From Sinonovacula constricta (Eukaryota > Mollusca > Bivalvia > Cardiida > Solecurtidae): a stretch of DNA of 64,000 nt. Of this stretch, positions 1 through 13,807 are shown in pieces (position 1 is the stretch's first letter; each line of letters starts with the position of its first letter). The DNA lies in contig CM017572.1 in NCBI GenBank assembly GCA_007844125.1, forward strand, positions 44,498,632 through 44,562,631. Direction: 5' to 3'. The position numbers were made by a program, and so were the translations under genes. The notes under the pieces are model-generated. The model was not told where the DNA came from. It saw nothing but the letters and a program-made list of their open reading frames with translations, and did no database searches.

Positions 1-3000
1 ATAAATATAATTTACAGTATAAACAATTCTTATTCATACAGTTATCTTGATTCATGCTGTGTAAAGGATGAAAGTGATGAAAAGTTTATTTATATGAAAT
101 GACTATATATAACAGCTTAACAGTTAATGTTCACTACACCAATATAATTTTTAATTGCAAATGTATTGATTCTGCCAATCCCAATCATTATACATGCATA
201 TTAAGTGTTGCTATTTTACCGCAAAACAAACACGTTAAATGAATAAGGTATGCGTGTCGTGTATACAAGTCTTGTAAAATCAAACTAAGACATCTCATTT
301 ACATTCTGGCATAGTTCTCTTGCTGCATTATTATTATTAATATCTTTCAGGCCGTTTTAGATATACACTCACATTTTTTAAAACGCATTATAAACAAATA
401 TATGTTTCTGGCAAAATTGGATAACGTTAAGCCTGTATGCATCCGTAGCGATAATGCATAAATATGGTTCATAAATACGAACATGAGACGCTGCAAAGAC
501 GCTTCAGAATGCAATCTAGATACTGTTTCTTGTAGTCTTAAGTAATAATGATTTTTCACAAAACGTGATTGTCAATTATGCTCTGTGCACATAATAAGCA
601 TGTGATAATCAGTACTTTAATGCATTAATATGGTGCAGTAAAACCATTTCACACCAGCCATAAAAACGATTACAACTAGCTTTTACTTAAACGCAAGGGA
701 AATGACTTTTGAACTGAGAAGGTGTCCATTTGTTAAGGTTAAAGGAAACATGCAATAGATTAAGTAAAATTTCGGCTACCTAAGATAGTGTTTAACTATT
801 TGTTATTTTTTGAAATTGAGCCTTCATTTCCTATTATTGCTTTTTCGCCAAGCTACCATACAATTTTTATTTATTTGCTCTTTAACATGGTTTCATTACA
901 ATACATATAAATGTACAAATAAGTTTTATTAAAATTACATTTTGTAAATATTCCCAGACAAGAATAACTCCGTAATTTTTGTGGTTTTAATTATTTGTGC
1001 AAAAATATCAGTTTTACTGTCGTAATAAATAATGTAACTTTTTGTAATATAACAGCAGTAAACTGGGTGCCTATTTTGTTCCAGTTTCGTTGAAAAAGCA
1101 ACAACAACATAACTATAGAATATACTGATCAGCCTACAAGATTTATTCAGAATTGTATGTAATAGTGAAATATGGACTAATAGTGGTATGAAGGCTTAAT
1201 TCATTTAAAATTATTCTAAGATTCTAAGTGAAATCGTTTCGAATGGAATATAATCATGATTAAGTATCGAATCAAATTTTTAAATATTAAGTCACGATAC
1301 ATTTCAATTTAAGCTTTTGTAGTCAGTACTTATATGCTTATTCTGACACATGTGCCTAATAAACAACTCAACTTTCCGTCGAACGTAATCCTACAAGATG
1401 TCTGACATGTGACAAAAAAGCTTATTATTAGATGGATGCCATCCAACGTAACGCCAAGTTCGCATTAATTATACAAATAGACTACAGCAATATATTTCGC
1501 TTCTTGTGCAACACTCTATACCTTTCTTCCAACACGCGCTATGATTGCAAATACTTTTATCTAAAATCACATCATCATTGGCATTAAGTACAAAACATTA
1601 AATAGGTAATATAGACATATTCTTGGGTGTATAACTGCCACTGACATTGATCATAAAAAGAAAACGCCACTTACAGTAGCTAACGTTTATTCAATAAAGA
1701 TGCACAACAAAAATGCCATTTGCAGATAAATACAGATTATAGCAGAATATTAAACGATAAAAGCAATTACTTGCTCTTCCCATTTGTGTAGATAATGAAA
1801 TAAAGCAGTTTATGTATGAAATTCAATGATAAGATACTAAAATTAAATGCTGGATGTCCATATGCAACTGCCATATTTTTCATAGATGGCTTATAAACAA
1901 CTTGTGTCTATTATCATTAAAACAAGAAAGAAAATCAACGACTGATGGTATTCATACATACACAGTAGATACCACAATAACAGGACGTTTTGTACATCAT
2001 TCATGACATGTTGTTCTTCAATAATAGCGAAATATTGTATTTTGCGGGGCTTCTTAACATGATGAAAACATTTTGCAATAAATAAGAAAATAGGTTTTAC
2101 AGATATTTTTATCTACATAACATAGAAAATTAAAATTAAAGGCTACAAATATAGTATCTAGTAAATTATTGCTGGCTTGATATAGCGTTTACAAATAGGA
2201 ATATTCTTCTTTTGTTTCATAATACACAACAGAAGCATGCAAAGATATAGTTTGTTGAATGTCAAACTCTTTCAATCATTGTATATAAATGTTCCATTCT
2301 AATCATAAAGTAAAAACAATTTATGCCTTTTTTAACCGATACATTTTAATAACATTTTTAAGATGATACTTTTTAAAGTCTCAAAAATGTTCAGAAAAAC
2401 AAACTGCTAAAATGATAATGTATAGTTGCGTTACAGACTTTAGCATATACACTTTAAAGTAAATCTTAATTGAGTCCAGGTATGATTGAACAGATCTGGC
2501 AGCACCATAAGAAGCAGCAGTTGAATGTTGTATGTATGTAAAAATGATTCACATTTAATGTGTAAGAAGTATAACACAACACAAAACCAACAAGCATATA
2601 ATAATATATACCAAATGAAATATCATTTTACATTTTCATAGCTAATAGTACCTTAACGAAACAAAACGTGTAACAGACAAACAACGATATAGTGAAGCTG
2701 ACTTTATAAGTCAAATTTGAAAGGAAAACATCCCATTGAAACAAACTGTGCTTAAATTCTAGAGTAGATTGATTCCATCTCGTTGGTACCAACTTGCGTT
2801 TTCTGAAAGGAATGACGAAAAGTATAGAAATTATCAGTGACAGTTCAAAATGGGACCACAAGAAATTTTAGAAAGTAGCATATTGATAACTTAAAGAAAT
2901 AATATTATATATCAGCTTTCACTCTAAAATAGGACTTGATCTCAGTTAACACAACACGTAATATTTTATACGATGGACTATTTAATGTAATATTTTGCCA

Positions 3001-3069
3001 GTATTTTGCAAAATTAGTTTGCGCTTTAACGCAACTTTGCTCCATTGTTTAATTTAAATCAATTAACTT
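1..3069. other. 3' flank of the FABP gene, no gene recognised
   Basis: AT-rich sequence with only short chance ORFs and no protein family recognised. It should contain the FABP 3'UTR and polyadenylation site. Several AATAAA-like strings occur on the minus strand (for example near 1687 and 1141), but none can be singled out. Confidence 0.5.
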
Positions 3070-3111
3070 TTAAACATATTCTGTATACCCTTTCTCGTCA
3101 TATAACCTTAT
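3070..3111 (-). CDS. FABP exon 4 (terminal, predicted)
   Basis: 42 nt including the stop. A long pyrimidine tract ends gccgtgaag|ATA, in phase 0 as required by exon 3, and the frame reads IRLYDEKGYTEYV then TAA. The length and position fit the final FABP strand, which normally ends T-R-x-Y-(K/R). Here the residue aligned with the conserved Arg is Glu, or the strand is displaced. It was chosen because it is the only phase-0 candidate close to exon 3 with a strong acceptor and a quick stop. A different terminal exon further downstream cannot be excluded without a transcript. Confidence 0.55.
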   Translation of the reverse strand: MRLYDEKGYTEYV

Positions 3112-6100
3112 CTTCACGGCAAAAAAAGAAAAACGTGTTTGTATGCTTAGATTGATTACTCAGCCACAAATGTTTGATTAAGTAATATGTGTATAATAGA
3201 TTAGTATAGGGGTAAACCAGTTACACAATATCTTTACAAAATATTTGTTTCAATAAGTTCACATAATCTAAATTTCTTTCGCCATGCTACTTAAGAACAA
3301 AACACCAAAACAAACATTTATTACATTTTAAAACTAACCGCTTTCACTACCTCCTAATAAAATGCAAGACAACTTAAACACAAGGTTTTTTTTATGGCAG
3401 AATATACAAACAACACAAATCGACTTACTACTATCATCTTGCCGTTGTCTATATGTCGAATAATTTCCATCTCTAAACCGTTCATGCCTTCATCTGTATG
3501 TTTTTCTACGAACTTATCACCGTCTGCCGTCATTATACTCTGAAAAAGCATGTTCCATTAACATATTTAAGTTAATAAATGATGTTCTAGGTAACAACAA
3601 TTGACTTATCATTAAATAGTTCTTAAGTGTAAACAAAGAGATAATCGGGAAAAGAAATACTCAAAACAAACATCCGAAAAACAGATAATTGAACAGCTCA
3701 TGATTGAGTATCAATCAGCCACCAATCTGTTTAAAACATATCTTTAATAAGAAGTGTTTGTTTTGAGAATTAACGAAATTTATACAAAGTGAAATAATAC
3801 AAACATATTTCAACCAGGTTTATGCTTCCCAGTTGGTCCTTTCAGAGACAACCGTTCCAATATAGTATTTATTAATTTGTCTCCATTTATGTTTCGTTTC
3901 AGTGATTTTTAAATGAACGTGTATATATGCATGTGTGTGTGCGAGCGCGTGTGTGCGCGCATCAGTGTGTACCTTTGCCTTCTGCTAGTTAAATTTTGAT
4001 ATTAGCAATAGTTGTGATGGAACCTGTCCATATTTTCCCAGTGTAATTACGTTTTTTTCAGAATATGCTTCAAACAATCAGTTATACCTGATGCGGCCGA
4101 GGTTGTTTGTTCATAATGATGTCCTAATACAAATATTACAAGTAGTCTATACCCACGCTTTCGTATTACCATCCAACAATGACATGTTTTATAGAAGAAA
4201 TTATTCGCAATATAAAACGATGATTAAAATAAAAGGGACCAATGTAACATGTAATTACATAAAACATTCCGAATGAAGAAATGGAGCCTATTGAAGTTCA
4301 CGGGTATTTGTCAGAGATGCATACTTACATCGTAAATGTTACCACAATTGTGTCAGTGCAATATACGACCAGAATGTGTGACTGAAAAAATCGCATTTAC
4401 AAAAACAAAACAATAGTCGAAGCACATTTGCAAACAAACATACCTTTAGTGGTGAGCCATCTAGCGAAGCAGACTCGTATGGCTGGCCAAGCTGGAATCG
4501 GAATGTTCGAGCCACTGGCACGCCTTGCATCCCAACTGTAATTACCCACTCATCACCTTCCTTGGCGTAAGTGATTTCCGTCCGGGCATTCTTAAAGAAC
4601 TCGGCTTTTTCTGGGGGTATACCTGAAGGAAAGGCTACGTTTATTCCGAAGGACAAGGTAGCAAGGCTTTAGAAAGTGTTCCTAATATATCAAACAATGC
4701 TACATTGTCTAGGTATATTAATTTTTAATAGCAGTTAACACGGGGACAAACAGTTATGTTTAAATAGTAAAAATAGACAGACACTGATACAAGACTGATA
4801 CAAAGAAGCAATAAACCTTACAAACACTAAACTTAGTAACATAGAATGGAAGCAGACCATGAATTTCTTAATTACACGTTTTATTCTTTTGAATGAGTAC
4901 AGGAATGTGTCCTTAATGTTTAATTTAAAATAGGCAGACCTGGAGGGGAGAAGAACCTATATCTCACACAGGTAAAGCACAAAATATTGTATTCCTTGGC
5001 AACAACGGAAATATCCCTGTTGTTTTCAAATTAAAAAGATATTATTAGGGCAGAAAAATCGCTTTATTGAAACAGGGCATTAAAATAAAACGTTTATTCT
5101 TTGAAAGATTGAAGAATAAGTGTAATTCGAGAATAATATACGCAGCATAGCAATGGCGAAAAGATACAAGGCGCTGTCCGATGTATGTTTTGTAGTTTAA
5201 GGATACCTTTATTAATCTTTGGCCATCAATCAATCTACTGAATGTAAAAACGCAACTCTCTAAGTCAAGAATGCTTTATCTTTCTCACTCTTTTATTGAT
5301 ATACATGTATTTCAGTTGAAATATTTAATTGTTCCTTTTTTCTTCACATGGGGGTAAATTTTACATTTTGCGCATAGGTTATACAGACTTATAAAATGAT
5401 ATCCGTGTAGGATACATATCAGATAATCCCTACTTAGTGCACTGCGAGTATCTGCTGTTACTCAATTACACACTGAATTATTCTCAAGCGGTTTAATTCT
5501 ATCACATCATTGCGTTTGATGTTTACATTGTTTATTTATTCTAACTAAAATGAATACTAACACATGCGATGGAAAATAAATAAAATTAAATTAATTGTAT
5601 CGCGATTCTCTGTATAATGTAGTGGCTGCCAAAATTAAATAGTTGTTTTACTTCACCCGATTGTATTCCAGTAGTGCAATTTTCCAAATTTGTATTGACC
5701 TGATCGAATTATCATACGTTATTTGGTTTAGGCATGCAATGCGGGTCGACTATTGAGCAATCACATGCTATATTAAATTACTTAATTAGAGCATGACACG
5801 CAAAACATACTTTGAATCTTGAGTCACAAAGCGCAAGGATTTTAAATAATTATGATGAGTAAAAGTGCGAACATGCGGCAATTTCAAATGAAACAACATT
5901 TTTATCTTTTAATGTCAGCTGTATGAATCGTCAGCAAATAAAATGATTTATATCTCTTAATGTAATACACTTTATATGATGGGGTCCTTTTTGTTTAAAG
6001 CTTTGCGGGATTGATTACAGAAATACATTTTCATTCTCCACGAAAATCTATTTTGATAAAATATAATTCTAAAACAACATTAGGTTCATACAACAACCAA

Positions 6101-9100
6101 CAACATTCCCAGATAAATGTATCAAATGCCATCTTAAGAAAGTTTCGGTTGAAAATCACTCAATCTTGAATCAAAGTCTTGGGGTATTTACATATAAAAT
6201 GTCCATTCAAAACTTTCAAAGTTTATCGAAAGAGACAAGTTATTTTATGTTTTCGGTACTGGTAAAATTATCCTAACAAATTGCAATAGTTAGTACCTGC
6301 ATAAAACATATATAATTATATAATCATAGGATACAAATACACCTTATATCAAACATGTATTTGCACAAAACTTATTTGTAAAGGAAAACATAAATATGCA
6401 ATAATTCTAGAAGCAATTTGAGTCCCCAAATAGAGAAGCCTCTTCGATTTTATATTTTCTAGTGTACCCTTCCTATATCTTCCTTAAAGTATCGTTACTG
6501 TAATTAGTATGCGCTCATTTTGTCGTACTACATCAGTATTAATAAAGAAAGAAGACAACGATGTTTTTTTAAATAATGAAAATTTTACCAACAGACAGCC
6601 AACATAATAAAACAAATGATCACAAAGTACAAAGGAGGGGTTAAACAGAAAAATGTCTATCCTTTGTGAAATTCCATTATTTTGTTTGTAAGATATTAAT
6701 GAGGCTGTTGAAGCATCGGAAGACATGGAAGTCAAATTCGAATCTGCCAATATCCAACCACCATCGTTCACCCTTCTGTCCTACACTAAACTGCAACGAA
6801 TGTAAACATTTCAACTCCAAATATTTTGTTCAAAAGAACTGCTTTGATGGAAATTTAATACATTAAAATACACGAATCACCTATATATATCACATATAAG
6901 TTCATATATAAGTATAGCACATAGAACAAATATTTTTATTTGTATATTGTATTTTTTACTTTTATAATTTTTAATACCCAACTTAGGTATTGTCAAGCAA
7001 CACATATTAAACGTACATTTATCACGTCAAACAAATCATGGGTTAACATATTCTGTTTTGACGGGGATGTCAAACTTACACTAAGTTTAAAAGTGCAACC
7101 TACAGGGCTATAAATTCTTCAGTCGTCGTTCGCCTAAATAATAAATAGTTTCCAATCCTTTGAAATGTATACTTGAAGATTGCCTAAAGTGCAAAGATTT
7201 GCTTTTCTACCATACAAACTCGAGCAGACTTTGCCTGAATGCACCGATGGCTTAAATGCACAATATGCCATATGAATTAATCACAAACATCAAACACCTC
7301 AGGTAGCCAATGAACTTTAGAAAATGTAACGTGGTTAAATTATGTCTCTGTTTGCAATAAAAGGTTTTCATATTTAGTCGTAGAAATTGCCCTGAGCACG
7401 TAATAAGTAATAAATAAGAATATATGACAAAGTCCTATGAGCATTGCAACATATACCAAACTCCGAAAAGGCACAGAACAAAGGTATTTCACATGCAAGC
7501 CAAGCGAAAAGTAAGAACAAATTTGTGATGAGTCATTTAACGAAAAGAGCAAACCCGACAGTTACCGCTTTGGAACGGTCAGTCGGCAATATAAACCGAC
7601 TGGGGTGCTTAAACCGGTTTTACAGAGCTCTAACCCCTCACTTCCTGACGAGTTTTTCAAATGCAATCAATGAAAAGAAAACGATCTATTTGAATACTAT
7701 TGTCCAAGCGCTGATATTTTCTATAAGTTATGACGAAAGTAGTGACGTCATTTAAAAATAATGTCCACATAGTGTTTAAAAAATCAGTTTTATAATCCCT
7801 AAACATTTAAATATCATCTAATGTAAACCCTAATAATTTCACTTATTTTTTAACTTTCGAAGCAGGTATACTGGTTGTATCCTATCGGCATCCTATGACT
7901 GCGGCTTAATTCCTACTATCAAATTTCTACCATAATTTCGATTGCTATTTTAAAGTGCTTTATTTTGCATTTAAACTAATTAACTAAAAATCCGTATACA
8001 TGCCCATATATTAGCTTTCAATTAAATAAGATTTAAATAAAATTAGAATAATGCCTAAATAATTAAGAAGAGGTCTGCTATTAAATGAGGGGTTCATTTG
8101 CTAATTCTCTAAAAGTGTACGATAATCTTATATCGAAATCATAACACACACAAATATACATATAAGTCAGAAGAACATGGAAACGAGACATTACAAACGT
8201 AAGGACATACCAGCATATAGCGCATTGTTACGCAAGACAACCGACTGGGTCCAACCGATGTGGACTCGCAATTCTGAACAAGTTATGCAGTGTACATACA
8301 TTTGAAACAAAACACAAAATTATTTTATTAAAATGATTTGGAAATAAGAGAAAGACATATTGAAAGCCTTAAAAATAATAAAAAACCAACAAATAATAAT
8401 AATCGTAAATAACGTTTTAAACAACTTAAATCCGAAGAAAATTAGCCCTCAAAACGTACATGTTTGTGAGACAAAAAAAGCAAGAAGATAAATGCCTCGG
8501 CACCTAAACAGTTCTATAGTTATCTGTTTGAATTTAAAACACTCAAAGAGAATAAAAACTAGTTACTGGCGTTAAGGACTACATACTCGGAAAATTTAAT
8601 TGACATTGAAAGGGCAGCAGTATCATAACAGCAATAAATTCAACTCTCAATTATTTAAAAGATTCCACCAGGGAATGTTTTGTTACAATTTTAGTGCATA
8701 CGAATCAATATGATTTTAGTATTTAATTCATAGTTATTATTACCTTGCCCATTTGTGCTTCATAACCCCTTACTGACCGAAATTTTGGCCCCTCGGATCT
8801 ACATGCTATATGTAGGAAATAACATCGTACCATCGAACGTATCTGTCATATCTAACACGAGATTATATGCAGCAAAAAAGTTTTTTAATTGGATTAAAAC
8901 CAACGAAGTCTGACCTATTGGTGTAACAGTGATATGCGTTTTTCTGTGCATAAACGTAACTACTGTTATTAAACTACTTATGATTTGCTATTAATATACT
9001 GTAATAAGCCTGTCTGTTGGACGCGGGGTGTTTGCATGTTCATCATTGACTCATTACCGGCATGCTTACTATAACGCAATATATCGATCATACGGCCATA

Positions 9101-12100
9101 TTCGCATGAACGGTTCCTAGCTTGCATGATCTGCTAAGCATTTAGTACAGCTTTTGATTTAAATTGAACACAAACAGCATAAACGATTGCATGATAAATG
9201 TTGTGTCTATCTTTCTGATCACTGTTAAAACTGCTATACTGTTTTCCTCAATAAACGGACGTTGTTTCTATTAGATGGGAAACAAGAAGTCAATAGTTTA
9301 AATAACAGCCACAAATATTACATAAATTGATAAGTCATTCTAGCCGTCAATCTACTGACATTCAAAGATATTGTAATGAAAATATTTTATAAACAAATGT
9401 CATAATGTCATATTGTTTTAATTTTTAAAATAAAAACATTCAATTTTACTCAATGTTTTCCATCTGGTTTCAGATATTTGTGTGGAGGGGAGAGCACGCA
9501 ACACTGTTTTAATAATCAGATATAACATGTCTACGTGTATTCTTCTAGAAAAAACTTTATTAGAAAGGCATGAAGACAGAATAAGGGACATGGAATACGT
9601 GCTTTATACGTCATAACTTTGTTTGTCAGACAACCAAATCGCTTTATTTCAGCATTGGTCATCTATTTTCTTATGTTTCCTTTTCAGCAGCCAATCAAAT
9701 TGCTTCATTTCTTTGCTTTTACATATTAGCCGGAAATTTCACAACTGAAATCAAAGTGCTCTCTACAATAAAATGTGTGAGTAGGCAGCCACATAACTTC
9801 CGGAATTGACGGCTTATAAGCAAGTTAACATCAAACGGTGTTTGCCTTAGAAGATTTATTAAGTGGCTAAATTTTATAGTCATGAAACAAATAAGTGAAC
9901 ATATTTGTTTCATTTTCGGTTTCTCTACATAGTTGTTAAAAGATTTGTAATTTCAGACAGGAAGCAAAGAGAGAAACAGCAGAAAATTATGTTTCGTTTT
10001 CATCCATCTTGAAAAGGTACATATAAAAGAACCCATGCATTGTTATATATAAGTTTCAATGATCCAATACAGGAACATGATCTGCTTTCACATAATAAGC
10101 CCAGCAGCTTAAAATGTAGCTATGAATGTATATAATCTATATGTAAATCGAAGTATGGTGTGAACGTGTGTATTAAGGGGAAAATCAGACAATTTATCCT
10201 AACTTATTGATGATAATCAATTATTCTTTTTGCAAGAAGTGGATAATTTGCACATGCATCAGTTAACTCGTCAGATGCATGTTGGCAACAGCGTCATAGG
10301 TCGACTAGATGTTTAAGATTGCATGAGCACAACTGCATGTTCCTTTAAGTATTCAGTGCAGTTCTTTGTCTAAATGGATGGACACTTTGATGCTGGAGTT
10401 TTCATAATATTCTTTATGTCCGTTTGATGAATATGCAAACAAGCTAGCGTAGCCTTAAGCAATTTTCCATCCACATCGTTTGCATCTTAATCTGTTCTGC
10501 AGGCAATACGCTGTTAAACATATGCATATTCCTTGTTAGAACCACGATATTACCCAGCTGGTCGATTAACTGCTCTGAAAAAGAATATTAATTGAGGCGA
10601 GACTTCAAGTAATGCAGAATATGGTCCGTTGTTATAATCATATAGCGATGATAGTGTTTTGTTATTTTCTGTTATCATTATAATAGGTAAATAAGAAAAG
10701 GTCCTATCAAAATTTTGACAGATATTTAAATTTAATCTACCTCTTGACAAAGACAAACATAGTAAATATAAACGTGACAAAAACACAGAGACGAGATATA
10801 ACACGCAAAAAGAAAAACTATCAGTTACCGCCTTGGAACGGTCAGTCGGCAAAAGGACCGACTGGGGTGCTTAAACCTGCTTTGTGGTGCGGTCCAACCT
10901 CGCACTTCCTGAAGGTTTTTCTATCAAAACAAACAGTGTAAATAAAAATAACCCGTCAACGTGAAACAGCTAATTTAGCACATGCATCGGGAGTTTAAAC
11001 AGATACAATGAACTTATATACATACATAATATCTAGTTGTAAAATAAACTACCAACATAAGTACAGTATGTACAGTAGATAAAAGCCTCGGCAACCTATT
11101 TTGTTATAAAACAAACATACAACTAAAGTTAAGTAATTACTTTTTATTCCGTCTTGTCGGAGCACACACACATGTATATAACACGTGTACAGGCCAGATA
11201 TAAATCCACGATGATTTATTGTATGAACTGGCTTTGTCGTGATAAAATTAAGATATTTAAAAACTTATAGGAAGTACACGACTTTATCATTACTCTAACT
11301 CAGCTTATGTACTAAAATAACAAAGATTACAGCGAAGTCACAAATGGCAGTTTTAAAACTTTTCAGTATTATATGTTTTATAATTTTTCTTTACCTAACA
11401 GGAGTTCCAATCTAAAGTATATCAAAGTAATCTTTTTGGCAAATACCACACCTGCTTTTGTTTAATGGAATTGCAAAATCCCTTTTTGCGTCTTTCATAC
11501 ATTTGCAATCTTGTATGCTCGTTTTTGACATTACGTTCTGCAATTGATAAAAACCTAATAGTTGGTTGTAATAAAAAAGGACATACTCTCTTTAATGATG
11601 GGCAAAATAGTGCTCCATCCCATATTTTAAACTTTTTAAGTTTACAGGAATTAAATTTATTCCGATTCGTAAATAAAGTTAATTAAATGAAGAAGATTGT
11701 AGGATGTTCGGCATTGTTTTCTTCCGATTTTCAAGAGAAAACAAAATAAAAATATAATAAATTACGACATTTTATCCCCTTAAATTCAATTATAAAGCCT
11801 TTTCCATGTAATTATATGAATAATAAGCATTTTACAAACGTTGGCTGAATTACCAACATACCAGGCAATCAGGCTTTAAAGTAATAAATTCGTGTAAACA
11901 TCATTTTCTGTTCACTTTATTAATAAATAGACACCTGCTCAAGATAAATGAATATTAGCAAACTCTCTTGTAATTTGTAAAAGTTTTAGTAAATGTCCAA
12001 TAGAACCTAAATCGAGAGATGGTAATATGAATATATTGATTTTAGTAAGGCTTATACCTTTTTCCACAGCTACAATTCGAAACCCGTCCGTTTGGAATTA

Positions 12101-13747
12101 CAAAAAGAAATTCGTTTGCGAGTAGACTGAGAAAAAATGAAAATAAGGAATATGTATGACAGTGTAAAATTCTACACTTAAGACAAACCATGCTCATTTT
12201 CTATTTGCTAGAACTTTTTTTTAAAATAAATTATTTTCACTGTCTTACAAAGTGTAAAGTTATATTTCAACTTAAACATATAACAATAATTAATTCACAA
12301 AAGTGAGTAACCATTACTGTTGCTGCTTCTATTTGTGAATCCTCAAACAAGTTATACATCTATTCATTACCACAATATGCAGTATCATTGAAATATGTTC
12401 GTATTTGTAGTATTTGATTAAAAAACCCCATTTACATCAGAATGACTGATAGGTTGTTTTCTTGTGCAAATTTATGTAAACTTATTTTAGAAAATAAAAT
12501 TTCCACTGTCCCCTTTATGATTTAAACTAGCCATCTTCTAAGATAGCCATCTTGTAAGAGTTTCGAAATTTGCTTCATACTGATACTCATTCTGGCAATT
12601 AACCAACCAACTTTAACTGATCGATTGTGTTGCCACGGCTTTTACTAGTGCGTTACATGTTGCATGGATTTATGTAAACAATGTGGACCACGAATCACTT
12701 CCTGCGACAAGGGTTTTATATTAGGCAAAGCGACATCTCCTGTATAATGCACGAAACAGAATATATTTGGCATTATTCAGTTCACATAAAAAGAGTTTTT
12801 CCAAACGCACAGCAGAACATAGATCCAAGATTAATACTTTAACATTTTTACTATCAGTTATTTATATCACATTGTTGCACACAATTTATGGTTCCGATAA
12901 TACACATTCCAATTATACAGTTATTTTGAGATGAGTGTACTGCCTGTAACGCCCCGAATATTCACACTTATTTTCTACCATATTCATCCCCAGTTCCTCA
13001 TGTTACACTGTCCCTAGACCACCTTCATGAAATAAAATCTATATTAAATTTCTTGAATAATTAATATGCTTCGTTTTATTTGTAGGTAAGACGTAACTTA
13101 ATTGCAAACACAACATTTGGATGCGTCGGTGGTAAATTATAATCGGTGTTTGATTTATGTATTTTATTATTACTTAGCCAATATTAACAAATTACAGTTC
13201 CTAGTTCAAACATCTGGGCCATAGCCAACACCTTTCCTGTTTTGTTGTAATATCCGGCTAATTATATTGCACCAGAATGTAAACACATGTGCCAACTATC
13301 CAAAACAATCCCAGACAAATGCAAATATTTATGTCTAGCTTTTCAAGGACATGATAAGCAAGGTAGGCCATTTAAGAATCACGGTGTTTGCATATTAACT
13401 CAACACCAAATCGCCTAGTCGGTAAATGTCGAGTCTGTATGTCTTCTTGTTGTGTCTTGTCTCACTGTTTCTGTGTCACTCTCATGCTTACTATGCAAAT
13501 GGGAAAATATTGTTCCTTCCACCTGAAAATGCTAGCAAATAAACCATTTTAAGTTTATCAGTGTATTTACAGACTCGCTACATACACCAGGTGGAATGTG
13601 TTGGAAACTATTACGAGGACTGAATTGATTTTGTTAGCAATGAAATATTAATTGACGCATATTATCTCTATGCTATATACCAAATTCCAAGACAAATGTT
13701 ATGTTAATGTCTTGCACGTTCCTGTAATTTTATTTAGTAAAATAGAA

Positions 13748-13807
<60 letters not shown>

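Larger units (their letters stand above)
3112..4443 (-). other. FABP introns 2 and 3
   Basis: Intron 3 (3112-3428, 317 bp) and intron 2 (3540-4443, 904 bp) flank exon 3. Intron 2 contains a GT/GC-alternating stretch at about 3925-3970. No further coding sequence recognised. Confidence 0.7.

Noticed and set aside
2890..2990. Alternative FABP terminal exon reading TEIKSYFRVKADI on the minus strand
   Set aside because: No pyrimidine tract before the acceptor and poorer fit to the last FABP strand than 3111-3070.
7444..7755. 103-codon frame shared with 19470-19736
   Set aside because: The similarity is at DNA level over a dispersed repeat that extends beyond the frame.
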